Of a stretch of 50,414 nucleotides of DNA, positions 16,846-25,206 are shown piece after piece. Source of the stretch: an uncultured Pelagibacteraceae bacterium (GTDB lineage Bacteria; Pseudomonadota; Alphaproteobacteria; Pelagibacterales; Pelagibacteraceae). Position 1 is the first letter of the stretch, and each line of letters opens with the position of its first letter. The notes beneath the pieces were generated by a model. That model was not told the origin of the DNA. It made no database searches and saw only the letters and a list, made by a program, of their open reading frames with translations. The position numbers were made by a program, and so were the translations under genes. The stretch covers positions 1 through 50,414 of the forward strand of contig CACGGB010000005.1 in assembly GCA_902572475.1 (NCBI GenBank). The letters run 5' to 3'.

Positions 16846-18949
16846 AGAAAATTTTTCACCCGAGTATCCAGGTGCAGTTTCCTTATTCGTCTATGAAACA
16901 ACTAAAATAAGTAAATTTAGAAACGATATTACAGTTTATGGAAATACTAATTTTAGAAAGAAATTTAATTTAAAATATAAAAATATAGAACTCAAAAAAA
17001 ATCTTTTTAGCAGTCAAACTAAAAATTATGTAAAGAAATTTATAGAGCTTGAAAAAAAAAATAACTCAACAATTATAGAAATACATAATAGACCCATTTA
17101 TATACAAATAATATCTAAAGAAATTAATAAAAAAATTTTTACTTTATATTTTCACAATGATCCACTTTCAATGGATGGGTCTAAGACTATTTCTGAAAGA
17201 AAAAAATTATTAAAAATTTGCTACAAGATAATCTTTAATAGTTCTTGGTCTAAAAAAAGATTTTTAGAAGGAATGGAAAATAAATTTATTAATAGTGATA
17301 AATTGTTAATTTTCCATCAATCGGCAAAAAAAGGCTCATTAAATTTGATAAAAAAAAAAAAGAGATGGATCACTTTTGTTGGCAAACTAAATAAAGCAAA
17401 AGGTTATGACATATTTTCTTCATCTATTAAACAAATTTTAAATAAATATCCTGATTGGACAGCAAAGATCATTGGAGATGAAAAAAGAGAAAAAATTATT
17501 TTAAAACATAAACGAGCTGAAATTCTCGGTTTCAAAAAGCATCATGAAGTAATTAATATTTTTAAAAAAACAAATATAGCAGTAGCATGTTCACGCTGGG
17601 AAGAACCATTTGGCAGGACTAGTTTAGAAGCGTCGGCAAATGGGTGTGCAGTTATAATAACAAACAAAGGCGGATTGCCCGAAACCGTTACTGATGCGAA
17701 AATTTTAAAAAAACTAAATGTAAAATCACTTACGAAAACCTTAGAAACACTCATTAAAAATCCAAATCAGAGAAAAAAATTACAAAAGCTTTCAATAAAA
17801 AATTTTTATTTAACGCATGAATTTGTAACTTCTTTGATGGATAATTATAGATCAGAAAAAATCAGTTATCTCAAAAGAATAAATATAAGAAAAAATTCAA
17901 AAAATTTAAGAATTTTACATATTACAAATTTTAATGAGAGGCTTGATGGTAGGCTTTTTTTTAATACTGGTAGAAGAATAAATAATGGGTTTATTAGACT
18001 AGGACATAGTGTTTTAGGTTTTAGCGATAGAGATATTCAAAAATATTACAAAAATATTCAAGATTTTAAGGGAGCAAGAACTCTTAACGAAAAATTGAGA
18101 AAAACTTGTTATAATTATAAGCCTGACTTAATTATGCTTGGTCATGCAGATTTAATTACGTCTGAGCAAATTGAAGAACTAAGAAACGACTATCCTAATG
18201 TAAAATTTGGTCAGTGGTTTCTAGATCCTCTTAATAAAAAAGGACCAGATTATGAAAGAAACAAAAAAAGAATTTTAGATAAAATAAATTATTTAGATGC
18301 CTCTTTTGTAACAACAAGTCCCTCAGTACTTAATTTTTTACCAAAAAAAACAAATAATTTTTATATACCTAACCCGAGTGATGACTCTTTTGAAACACTT
18401 AATAATTTTTCCAAACCTTGCAATGTGGATGTTTTTTTTGCGTTAAGTCATGGTGTTCATAGAGGAGTTTTAAAATCAGGAAAAATAGATGACAGAATAA
18501 ACTTTTTAAAAGAATTATCGGAAATTACACCTGATGTAAAATTTGATATTTATGGAATAGACAGAGTACAACCAATTTGGGCAGACCATTATTTTAAAAC
18601 CATATCAAATGCAAAGATGGGCCTTAATTTAAGTAGAGGGGAGGCTATCAAATATTATAGTAGTGATAGAATTACTCAAATAGTTGGGAATGGTTTAGTT
18701 TGTTTAATAGATGAAAAGACACAATATCGAGATTTTTTCAATAACTCTGAAATGGTTTTTTACAAAAATGTAAGTGATTTATCAGAAAAAATTTTAAGAA
18801 TTTCCAGAGATGAAAAGATAAGAAAAAAAATAGCTAAAAACGGTAAAAAAAAATATATGAAATATTTCAACTCCTCACTAGTTGCAGAATTTATTATTAA
18901 TAAAACTTTAGGAGTTGATAGTAAAAAAAAATACTTATGGCATAATTAA
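16817..18949 (+). CDS. Two-domain glycosyltransferase (GT4-like plus CgeB-like)
   Basis: Predicted cytoplasmic glycosyltransferase of 710 residues, about twice the size of a single enzyme. Residues 1-350 form a GT4-type unit with FVGKLNKAKGYDIF (about 190-203) and the donor-binding EEPFGRTSLEA (about 260-270). From about residue 365 a second unit starts at LRILHITNFNERLDG and shows the C-terminal pattern of CgeB-like glycosyltransferases (GLNLSRGEAIKYYSSDRI, about 600). Surface polysaccharide or glycolipid synthesis is likely. The start lies inside the GIY-YIG gene, and a run of twelve A at 17350-17361 encodes a lysine stretch. The stop overlaps the next gene by one base. Confidence 0.8.
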   Translation: MNISVLLPYKENFSPEYPGAVSLFVYETTKISKFRNDITVYGNTNFRKKFNLKYKNIELKKNLFSSQTKNYVKKFIELEKKNNSTIIEIHNRPIYIQIISKEINKKIFTLYFHNDPLSMDGSKTISERKKLLKICYKIIFNSSWSKKRFLEGMENKFINSDKLLIFHQSAKKGSLNLIKKKKRWITFVGKLNKAKGYDIFSSSIKQILNKYPDWTAKIIGDEKREKIILKHKRAEILGFKKHHEVINIFKKTNIAVACSRWEEPFGRTSLEASANGCAVIITNKGGLPETVTDAKILKKLNVKSLTKTLETLIKNPNQRKKLQKLSIKNFYLTHEFVTSLMDNYRSEKISYLKRINIRKNSKNLRILHITNFNERLDGRLFFNTGRRINNGFIRLGHSVLGFSDRDIQKYYKNIQDFKGARTLNEKLRKTCYNYKPDLIMLGHADLITSEQIEELRNDYPNVKFGQWFLDPLNKKGPDYERNKKRILDKINYLDASFVTTSPSVLNFLPKKTNNFYIPNPSDDSFETLNNFSKPCNVDVFFALSHGVHRGVLKSGKIDDRINFLKELSEITPDVKFDIYGIDRVQPIWADHYFKTISNAKMGLNLSRGEAIKYYSSDRITQIVGNGLVCLIDEKTQYRDFFNNSEMVFYKNVSDLSEKILRISRDEKIRKKIAKNGKKKYMKYFNSSLVAEFIINKTLGVDSKKKYLWHN

Positions 18950-19800
18950 TGTTTTCTATAATTATACCAACATATAATAATTTAGAATATTTAAAGCTAT
19001 GTTTAAAAAGCATTCTAAAGAACTCTAAGTTTAATCATGAGATAATCATTCATATTAATGAAGGAAATGACGGAACTTTAGAATTTACAAAAAGTCAAAA
19101 TTATAAAATTAGTTTTTCAAAAAAAAATGCCGGAGTATGTGTAGGGTTTAACAAGGCAACAGCATTAGCATCTCAAAAATATATAGTACTTGCTCACGAC
19201 GATATGTATTTTTGTCCTGATTGGGACGTTGTATTTGCTAACGAAATCAAAAATTATCATGAAAACGAGAATTTTTTTATATCTGGTACCATGGTCCAAC
19301 CTTTTGAGTCTTATTTAGAATTTGATTGTGGAAAAACATTAGAAGATTTTAATGAAGAAAAATTACTTAAAAATGTAAACCAACTAAAATTTGAAGACTT
19401 TCAAGGAACACATTGGCAACCTTCACTAGTTCCTAAGAGCACTTGGGACAAAGTAGGCGGTTTTAGTGAAGAATTTAGTCCTGGTTTAGGATCTGATCCA
19501 GACTTTAATATGAAATTATGGAATTTGGGTGTGAGGTTATTTAAAGGTTTAGGCAAAAGTAGAGTATACCATTTTTCTTCAATATCTCTGAGAAAAAAAG
19601 CTTGGAACAATGGCGCTAAAATATTTTTACTTAAATGGGGAATAAGCATTAAATTTTTTAAAAAACATTATCTTAAATCTGATACTCCATTCCTAGGACC
19701 ATTAACTGAACCCGTTAAGAACACTATTTATTATTTTGATTTATTGAAGTGTAAATTAGCTTATATATTTCATTTAATTTTATCTAAAAAAAACATTTAA
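18949..19800 (+). CDS. GT2-family glycosyltransferase
   Basis: GT-A fold glycosyltransferase of 283 residues. It has the family opening FSIIIPTYNNLEYLKLCLKS, the acceptor segment NAGVCVGFNKA and the metal-binding DD motif in LAHDDMYF (about residues 82-89), then a later SPGLGSDPDFNMKLW that fits the acceptor-side region. It probably adds one sugar to a surface glycan together with the preceding enzyme, with which it is translationally coupled (TAATG). It ends two bases from the convergent recombinase stop. Confidence 0.82.
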   Translation: MFSIIIPTYNNLEYLKLCLKSILKNSKFNHEIIIHINEGNDGTLEFTKSQNYKISFSKKNAGVCVGFNKATALASQKYIVLAHDDMYFCPDWDVVFANEIKNYHENENFFISGTMVQPFESYLEFDCGKTLEDFNEEKLLKNVNQLKFEDFQGTHWQPSLVPKSTWDKVGGFSEEFSPGLGSDPDFNMKLWNLGVRLFKGLGKSRVYHFSSISLRKKAWNNGAKIFLLKWGISIKFFKKHYLKSDTPFLGPLTEPVKNTIYYFDLLKCKLAYIFHLILSKKNI

Positions 19801-19802
19801 TT

Positions 19803-20756
19803 TTATAACTTAATTTTATTTAATGCATTATTTTTGAATATATTCGCTTCCTTTATATATCTTCTTACCATCTGTGTTGTTTTGTGACCTGTCATTGCCA
19901 TAATACTTCTTTCATCAGCCCCTGATGCTGCTGCTACTGTTGCAAAACCAGATCTTAAACTGTGACCTGAAAAGTTTTGATTTTCTATTCCTGCTAAACT
20001 TAAACAGTTCTTAATTATCAAAACAACTGATTGATCTGTTAATCTATGGTTTGTAAGTATTGATCCTTTTGCAAATCTTCTAAATATAGGTCCAGTTTTT
20101 ATTTTTGATAAGTTAAACCAATTCCTTAAACTTGTGACCGGGCAATATCTTTCATTAGTGAAGTAGGGCAACCCCTTAATTAGACCTTCTCCGAATTGAT
20201 CTGTTTTTGACCTTTTAAGATTTATTTTTACACCTTCTTCAACAAAATTTACGTCTTCATAGTCTATTGAAATTAATTCTGTTCTTCTAAAACCCCCGCT
20301 AAAACCTATGAGTATTAACGTTCTATTTCTTAATTTTTTTATCTTTTCTATTTTTTGTTCATCTATTACATTAATTATTTGTTTTAAGTGACTGATTAAT
20401 ATAGGTTTTTTTCCTATTTGAATGCTTCCCTTTTTTCTTCTTATACCCATCAGGTTTTCAATAATAATTGGATGTTTTGTATCTAAATAATGACCCTTGA
20501 GCTTATGAACCATTCCAATAGAAACTAATCTACGTCTTAGCGTACTAATTTTTGAACTAGCTGAAAGGTGGGTAAGGTAAAGTGACACAATCTTAGGTTC
20601 TGTGGGCATCGAGTTAAAACCATGTTTTGTGCAAAAAACCCCAAAATCTCTGAAGTCAGATTTATATGCTCTTAGTGTATTATTTGCCTTTGAAGACTTA
20701 AGGTTACTTAAAGTATCATCATGAAGCTTTTTTAGGTCTGTTACTAATTCATTCAT
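19803..20756 (-). CDS. Tyrosine site-specific recombinase (integrase)
   Basis: Phage-integrase/Xer family recombinase, 317 residues. An N-terminal SAM-like core-binding domain (about 15-100) is followed by the catalytic domain with Arg in GFRRTEL (about residue 157), the beta-hairpin lysine in LKRSKTD, HxxR in GHSLRSG (about 264-270), the third-box His in TGHKTTQMV and the nucleophile Tyr in RRYIKE (about 298). All catalytic residues are present, so it is likely active. Its start codon is embedded in a 16-bp inverted repeat, a plausible binding or recombination site. It could be a Xer-type chromosomal resolvase or a mobile-element integrase; no neighbouring phage genes are seen. Confidence 0.88.
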   Translation of the reverse strand: MNELVTDLKKLHDDTLSNLKSSKANNTLRAYKSDFRDFGVFCTKHGFNSMPTEPKIVSLYLTHLSASSKISTLRRRLVSIGMVHKLKGHYLDTKHPIIIENLMGIRRKKGSIQIGKKPILISHLKQIINVIDEQKIEKIKKLRNRTLILIGFSGGFRRTELISIDYEDVNFVEEGVKINLKRSKTDQFGEGLIKGLPYFTNERYCPVTSLRNWFNLSKIKTGPIFRRFAKGSILTNHRLTDQSVVLIIKNCLSLAGIENQNFSGHSLRSGFATVAAASGADERSIMAMTGHKTTQMVRRYIKEANIFKNNALNKIKL

Positions 20757-20793
20757 ATTACTATTGATAACAATTAATTATCATTAGTAATAT
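20755..20793. repeat. 16-bp imperfect inverted repeat at the recombinase start (candidate core site or operator)
   Basis: Left arm ATATTACTATTGATAA (20755-20770) and right arm TTATCATTAGTAATAT (20778-20793) pair at 15 of 16 positions around the 7-base centre CAATTAA. The only mismatch is 20764/20784. Paired arms around a 6-8 base centre are the form of dif, lox and integrase core sites, and the inner ATAA...TTAT boundaries resemble dif. The left arm covers part of the recombinase ATG, so autoregulation is an alternative. Confidence 0.65.
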
Positions 20794-20808
20794 ATTAAGT
20801 GATTTTAT

Positions 20809-21000
20809 ATGTCAATACATATAATTTTAATGTTAATGATTAAATTTATTCTTCCCATAGCAGTATTTGTAGCTGCTGTTTACGGAATTTCGTACTTCTG
20901 GACAAACTCAAGCTCAAAAGGCAAAAAAATGATAACTCTAGGCTTAATAATAGGCCTTACAATAGGCATATCTTTGACAATTTACTTAATTTTTGACTAA
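20809..21000 (+). CDS. Small two-helix membrane protein, unknown function
   Basis: A 63-residue protein with two hydrophobic segments (about residues 8-30 and 41-61) joined by a short basic loop containing SSSKGKK. I do not recognise a family. In-frame methionines at 20830 and 20836 are possible alternative starts. It is divergent from the recombinase across 52 bases that hold the inverted repeat, and its stop overlaps the methyltransferase start by one base (TAATG), which supports real translation. Confidence 0.55.
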   Translation: MSIHIILMLMIKFILPIAVFVAAVYGISYFWTNSSSKGKKMITLGLIIGLTIGISLTIYLIFD

Positions 21001-21275
21001 TGAAGCTAATAGGTACTGAATTTCAGCTAAAAGTATGGGCTTATTTGAGAAAAATACCTCGTGGAACCGTTAAAACCTACTCTCAGGTGGCAAAAGATAT
21101 AGGAAAACCGCTTGCAGTACGCGCCGTAGCTAATGCCATAGGAAAAAACCCCTATGCTCCCAAAATACCATGCCATAGGGTAATAAGGTCTGACGGATCT
21201 CTGGGTGGCTATTCAGGTAAAGGAGGTGTTAAAACAAAGAGATTTTTACTTAAAAAAGAGGGTATAAAGCTCTAG
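21000..21275 (+). CDS. ogt: Methylated-DNA--protein-cysteine methyltransferase, C-terminal domain only
   Basis: Suicide repair of O6-alkylguanine. The 91-residue protein consists only of the DNA-binding/active-site domain: the helix-turn-helix RGTVKTYSQVA, the arginine-finger region RAVANAIGKNP, and the PCHRV motif with acceptor Cys58, followed by GGYSGKGG. Typical Ogt/Ada enzymes have about 150-180 residues with an extra N-terminal domain absent here. The cysteine is kept, unlike alkyltransferase-like (ATL) proteins where it is usually tryptophan, so activity is plausible. It is coupled to the upstream small gene. Confidence 0.85.
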   Translation: MKLIGTEFQLKVWAYLRKIPRGTVKTYSQVAKDIGKPLAVRAVANAIGKNPYAPKIPCHRVIRSDGSLGGYSGKGGVKTKRFLLKKEGIKL

Positions 21276-21287
21276 AATTGTTATTTG

Positions 21288-21330
21288 ACGGGCGATCGGG
21301 TCTATTGACCCCTATTTCACCGTTTTTTTT
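21288..21330 (+). terminator. Candidate terminator after ogt
   Basis: Outer arms ACGG (21288-21291) and CCGT (21320-21323) enclose the inner hairpin GGGTC-TATT-GACCC, and eight T follow (21323-21330). The stem is interrupted, so strength is uncertain, but the position just after ogt is apt. Confidence 0.5.
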
Positions 21331-21371
21331 ATCCACACAACAGTAAGTTGTACTATGAAATGAATAATTCG

Positions 21372-21397
21372 AAAAAAAACAGCCTCTATGGCTGTTT
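21372..21397 (-). terminator. Candidate minus-strand terminator
   Basis: AAACAGCC (21377-21384) pairs with GGCTGTTT (21390-21397) around a 5-base loop. On the minus strand the hairpin runs into a T8 tract (complement of 21372-21379). It lies about 285 bases beyond the AEC transporter stop, so it would end a long 3' UTR or a separate minus-strand RNA. Confidence 0.6.
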
Positions 21398-21417
21398 AAA
21401 CGGTATATTCAGTAAAT

Positions 21418-21501
21418 GCAAAGCTCGTAAAATTGTTAATTATAAATACTTTTAGAGAGGTCTAAAACTCACAATTTTACTTAATTTAGCTTATAGCTTT
21501 G
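21418..21501. ncRNA. Candidate structured RNA or DNA element with three nested stems
   Basis: Outer stem CAAAGCT (21419-21425)/AGCTTTG (21495-21501), middle stem GTAAAATTGT (21427-21436)/ACAATTTTAC (21471-21480) and an inner hairpin TTTTAGA-GAGG-TCTAAAA (21450-21467). Three co-centred perfect stems in 84 bases suggest a real folded element. I know no matching RNA family; strand and function are unknown. Confidence 0.4.
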
Positions 21502-21681
21502 AAATTTTACCTTTTTTACAATAAATCCTTAATTTTAATACCTTTATTTTATTGATTTTTCATTTTTATCAATAATAACCTTTAATTTATAATAATTATT
21601 TGCATTTTTTGATTAATGTATAAATAGTACTTACTTATTTCTTAACTTATTACTTTAACTATTTATTGTAAGTAATTGTTT

Positions 21682-22581
21682 TTATTGAAAAAATTTGAGA
21701 CTTAAATATACAACAATCGGGATAGTAATAAATGACATTATTGTAGAAGTAACTATCACGCTAGCAATACTATCGACTACCCTTTTCTCTGAATACATAG
21801 AGCCCACCAAATAAGTTAAAATAGCACTTGGCATAGCAGATTGAATTAGAAGCACCCCAGCAGGTAGTCCAGTAAGGTTCAAATATTTAATTAAACCAAA
21901 TCCAATTATGGGACCAATTATAATTCTTACGCCGCTTAAAATAGATGCATTCAACCATGATACTACTTTTAATTTTGTTAATGCGATTCCTAATGACATG
22001 AGAACCAGAAATATTGTAGCGTAGGTTAATAAAAACGTAGTGTTAACTACAAAACCAGGGACTTCCCAATCATAATATAAAACGATCACAGCCGCTATTA
22101 TCCCGTATATAGGCATATTAGTAATTAATATTTTCAGTGAAAAACTCTTTTTTGCTAAAAGAACACCTAATGTGAAGTGAAGCAAAATAATTACTGATGC
22201 TATAGCTGAGGCTATACCTAAACCCTCTGTACCATAGGCAAATAAGCAAATTGGTATACCCATATTACCAGTATTTGGTAATATTAATGGAGGAAGTTCG
22301 CTTACAAAGTCCTTTTTCATTAAAGCAAGAACAACTAAGCCTACTAAAGCAAACCCACCAATTATAATTAAAGCATATGTAAAATATTCTATAAATGTTT
22401 CTAAAGTTACACCTGTAGAAGTAATAGTGTAAAAAATCATTGCAGGAGTACCTACATTACCAGCCAATGTGGTTATAAAATCGGTGTTAAAATTTTGATC
22501 TTTTTTTCCAAGGTAATAACCTATACCAATTACAAAAAATACTGGGAGTATTACGTCTATCAGTTTGATATAGAGTTCCAT
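21682..22581 (-). CDS. AEC-family (auxin efflux carrier type) transporter
   Basis: Inner-membrane protein of 299 residues with about ten hydrophobic segments arranged as two halves. Family-like segments are VFFVIGIGYYLGKK at the N-terminus, NTGNMGIPICLFAYG (about residues 102-116) and, in the second half, QSAMPSAILTYLVGSMY. Bacterial members move small organic acids or similar anions; the substrate here cannot be told. The start overlaps the SbmA-like gene stop by one base, so both are probably co-transcribed. Confidence 0.8.
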   Translation of the reverse strand: MELYIKLIDVILPVFFVIGIGYYLGKKDQNFNTDFITTLAGNVGTPAMIFYTITSTGVTLETFIEYFTYALIIIGGFALVGLVVLALMKKDFVSELPPLILPNTGNMGIPICLFAYGTEGLGIASAIASVIILLHFTLGVLLAKKSFSLKILITNMPIYGIIAAVIVLYYDWEVPGFVVNTTFLLTYATIFLVLMSLGIALTKLKVVSWLNASILSGVRIIIGPIIGFGLIKYLNLTGLPAGVLLIQSAMPSAILTYLVGSMYSEKRVVDSIASVIVTSTIMSFITIPIVVYLSLKFFQ

Positions 22582-23588
22582 TAAACTCTTACATCAGATT
22601 TTCGAGGCTTTCTCAACTTATTAGTGTTGTAATTAATAGCCGTTTCGAACTCCATTAATCGCTTATGTATTGATCTTAATTCTGTAATTCTTGTCCAATT
22701 ATACAAAAATACAGAGAAAGCATCCTTTACCTCACCAAATGCATTAACTACTTGCATCATAATGCCCAAAGTGAACGCTGCTGTAAACAATCCTGGCGCC
22801 ATTATTAAAAATGGTACAATTACAAATAATTGTCTGTACCAAATAGCCCATAAATCAAAATATCCGTAGTGTAAAAATAGCTTATGGTAATTGAATTTTA
22901 TTCCAGTAAACAATTGTAAAATTGTAGGAGCTTGAACATAATTTTTTCTGTCATCTTCACCGTAAACTAATTCTTTTCTAAATGCGGCTTCAACTTTTTG
23001 ATTATTATATTCAAGTCCAGGTAATTTTATTCCGACTAACCAACTAATAAGTATTCCACCTAAACTAAGAGTCAGCGCAACCCAAACTAAAGAACCAGAT
23101 ACATTATTTAAAAAAGGTACGGTAACATTCGATGAAAGAACCCATAATATTGGAATAAATGCTATTAAAGTCATAATTGCCTTAACAACTTGTAATCCAA
23201 TTGACTCAACTATTTTTGCAAAGTTCATACAATCTTCTTGAATTCTTTGAGATGAGCCCTCCACCTTTGCTTCAGTGGCCCTCCAATATGGCATATAGGA
23301 AAACGTCATAGCCTCTCTCCATCTGAATGCCCATAGCCTTGTAAACCAATTAGTAAAAGCAAAAAGTGTAACGTATGGAAGTGCTATATATAAAAACCTT
23401 TTAATTGACTCCCAAAACTCAGATATTTCACGTTTCTCAGCGGTTTGGAGAATATCGTAAAAATCCTTGTACCAACTATTAAAAAGAACATCCAAGTAGG
23501 TTTGAAGTACAAGTAAAGAAATAATAAAAAAACCTCCTCCGTAGGACCAATAAAACCACTTTTTATCTCTAAAAAAACTTCTCCACAT
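22581..23588 (-). CDS. SbmA/BacA-family peptide transporter
   Basis: Inner-membrane, proton-driven importer family that takes up peptides and peptide antibiotics. The 335-residue protein shows the family patterns WYKDFYDILQ (about residues 38-47), LWAFRWREAMTFSYMPYWR (about 88-106) and RIQEDCMNFA, with several membrane segments and no ATPase domain. It is somewhat shorter than E. coli SbmA (about 400). It lies two bases downstream of the NDUFS4-like gene and overlaps the AEC gene, forming a minus-strand unit behind tRNA-Pro. Confidence 0.82.
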   Translation of the reverse strand: MWRSFFRDKKWFYWSYGGGFFIISLLVLQTYLDVLFNSWYKDFYDILQTAEKREISEFWESIKRFLYIALPYVTLFAFTNWFTRLWAFRWREAMTFSYMPYWRATEAKVEGSSQRIQEDCMNFAKIVESIGLQVVKAIMTLIAFIPILWVLSSNVTVPFLNNVSGSLVWVALTLSLGGILISWLVGIKLPGLEYNNQKVEAAFRKELVYGEDDRKNYVQAPTILQLFTGIKFNYHKLFLHYGYFDLWAIWYRQLFVIVPFLIMAPGLFTAAFTLGIMMQVVNAFGEVKDAFSVFLYNWTRITELRSIHKRLMEFETAINYNTNKLRKPRKSDVRV

Positions 23589-23590
23589 AT

Positions 23591-23875
23591 CTAATCTTTA
23601 AGAAAATTATCTGCGTAGGATTTTATAACAAATTCTTTTTTTTTTGGTTCAACAACATTGTATGATATATTATTTCTTTCAGCGTATTCTATGGCTTTTT
23701 CTTTTGATGGAAATTTTAGAACGACTTCTTCAAGAGTATCCGTAGATGTCTCCCAGCCCATTAAAGGATTAATTGAAGGATCTTTAGTTGTAAATTCTAG
23801 TATCCATTCTTTAATTTTTCCCCTACCCGATTGCATGGCGGTTTTAGCAGGAATATAAATATTAGCTTTTTTCAT
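23591..23875 (-). CDS. NDUFS4-like accessory subunit of respiratory complex I
   Basis: A 94-residue protein of the ETC complex I conserved-region (NDUFS4 / 18 kDa) family, an accessory subunit on the peripheral arm shared by alphaproteobacteria and mitochondria. Key segments are [12 protein letters not shown] near the N-terminus, [15 protein letters not shown] (about 38-47) and the late [16 protein letters not shown]. The start codon is only eight bases after the CCA end of tRNA-Pro on the same strand, with no Shine-Dalgarno between, so the message may begin at the processed tRNA 3' end. Confidence 0.88.
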   Translation of the reverse strand: MKKANIYIPAKTAMQSGRGKIKEWILEFTTKDPSINPLMGWETSTDTLEEVVLKFPSKEKAIEYAERNNISYNVVEPKKKEFVIKSYADNFLKD

Positions 23876-23883
23876 GTTTACAA

Positions 23884-23960
<77 letters not shown>

Positions 23961-24033
23961 AACGTCTGTTTTATAGGTTAATTAAGTGATTTTGGCAATT
24001 GAAAGATAGTCTCTATAGAAGTAAATAATACCA

Positions 24034-25206
24034 ATGATACAGCATATTACAAAACCATTTAAATATTTTTTTAAACTTGAGGCTGCTTCTGGGTTAGTTT
24101 TGTTATTTGCTGCAATACTAGCGCTTATAATCAGTAATAGTGTTTTTAGTGAATTTTATTTTTCTACTTTGGAAAAATATATCACTCTTGGTACTAAAGA
24201 GTTTGGTCTTAAATTAAGTGTTCTTCATTGGATAAATGACGTTTTGATGGCAATATTTTTCTTTTTTGTTTCATTAGAGATAAAAAGAGAATTTATTCAA
24301 GGCGAATTATCTAATCCAAAACAAGCTATGCTACCTATAATTGGTGCAGTTGGTGGAATGGCAGTACCAGCGTTATTTTATATTGTTATTAATTACTCCG
24401 ACAGCACAACAATAAATGGTTGGGCTATACCTTCAGCTACAGATATTGCTTTCTCTTTAGGAGTTTTATCTTTACTAGGAAAAAGAGTTCCGATATCGCT
24501 TAAAGTTTTTTTGACTGCGCTAGCAATTATAGATGATTTGGGCGCAATTGTAATTATTGCCTTTTTTTATTCAGGTAATATTGAAATTAAATATATAATT
24601 CTGATGTTATTATCTTTGATTATTTTAATAGCTCTTAATAAATACAGAATTAAAAGTTTCTTACCTTTTTTAATTGTAGGAATTTTTCTATGGGATTTTA
24701 CCCATCAATCTGGAATACATGCTACAATTGCAGGTGTTTTATTGGCATTAACAATTCCACATAACAAAAATAAAAACAAAGAGACAATGTTACTTAAACT
24801 AGAACATGGTTTGTCCCCATATGTAGCTTTTGGTATAATGCCACTTTTTGCTTTTGCTAATGCAGGAGTTTCTCTTGAAGGACTGACTTTTGCTACTCTG
24901 CTTAATCCTGTACCTCTTGGTATTGTTTTAGGTTTATTTTTTGGGAAACAAATTGGTGTTTTTGCACTTTCATATATATCAGTAAAACTTAAATTTGCTG
25001 ATAAACCTACTGGTTCAACTTGGCTAGCTGTTTATGGGGTTTCAATATTAACAGGTATTGGATTTACAATGAGTTTGTTTGTTGGAAATTTAGCTTTCGT
25101 TGATAATTTAGAATATATGGACGGAGTGAAAATTGGTGTTTTAACAGGCTCGCTTCTTTCTACACTTTTTGGGTATTTTTTACTTTTATTATCTTCTAAG
25201 AAATGA
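24034..25206 (+). CDS. nhaA: Na+/H+ antiporter NhaA
   Basis: Inner-membrane sodium/proton exchanger for pH and salt homeostasis, 390 residues with about twelve membrane segments. Diagnostic motifs are EAASGLVLL (about residues 16-24), the ion-binding aspartates in SATDIAFSLG and AIIDDLGAI (about residues 136-175) and the late GIGFTMSLFVGNLAF. It diverges from tRNA-Pro across about 73 bases and its stop shares four bases with the next start. Length and motifs are fully typical. Confidence 0.95.
   Translation: MIQHITKPFKYFFKLEAASGLVLLFAAILALIISNSVFSEFYFSTLEKYITLGTKEFGLKLSVLHWINDVLMAIFFFFVSLEIKREFIQGELSNPKQAMLPIIGAVGGMAVPALFYIVINYSDSTTINGWAIPSATDIAFSLGVLSLLGKRVPISLKVFLTALAIIDDLGAIVIIAFFYSGNIEIKYIILMLLSLIILIALNKYRIKSFLPFLIVGIFLWDFTHQSGIHATIAGVLLALTIPHNKNKNKETMLLKLEHGLSPYVAFGIMPLFAFANAGVSLEGLTFATLLNPVPLGIVLGLFFGKQIGVFALSYISVKLKFADKPTGSTWLAVYGVSILTGIGFTMSLFVGNLAFVDNLEYMDGVKIGVLTGSLLSTLFGYFLLLLSSKK

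Larger units (their letters stand above)
21276..21681. other. Gene-free 406-bp region with several inverted repeats
   Basis: This is the only gap over 300 bases in the window and holds no convincing coding frame. Its left half has several hairpins: GGGTC/GACCC (21298-21302, 21307-21311), ACAAC/GTTGT (21337-21341, 21347-21351), a hairpin followed by a T run on the minus strand (21372-21397) and a nested structure at 21418-21501. The right half (about 21510-21681) is A/T-rich with nothing clear except likely minus-strand 3' sequence of the AEC gene. Confidence 0.7.
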
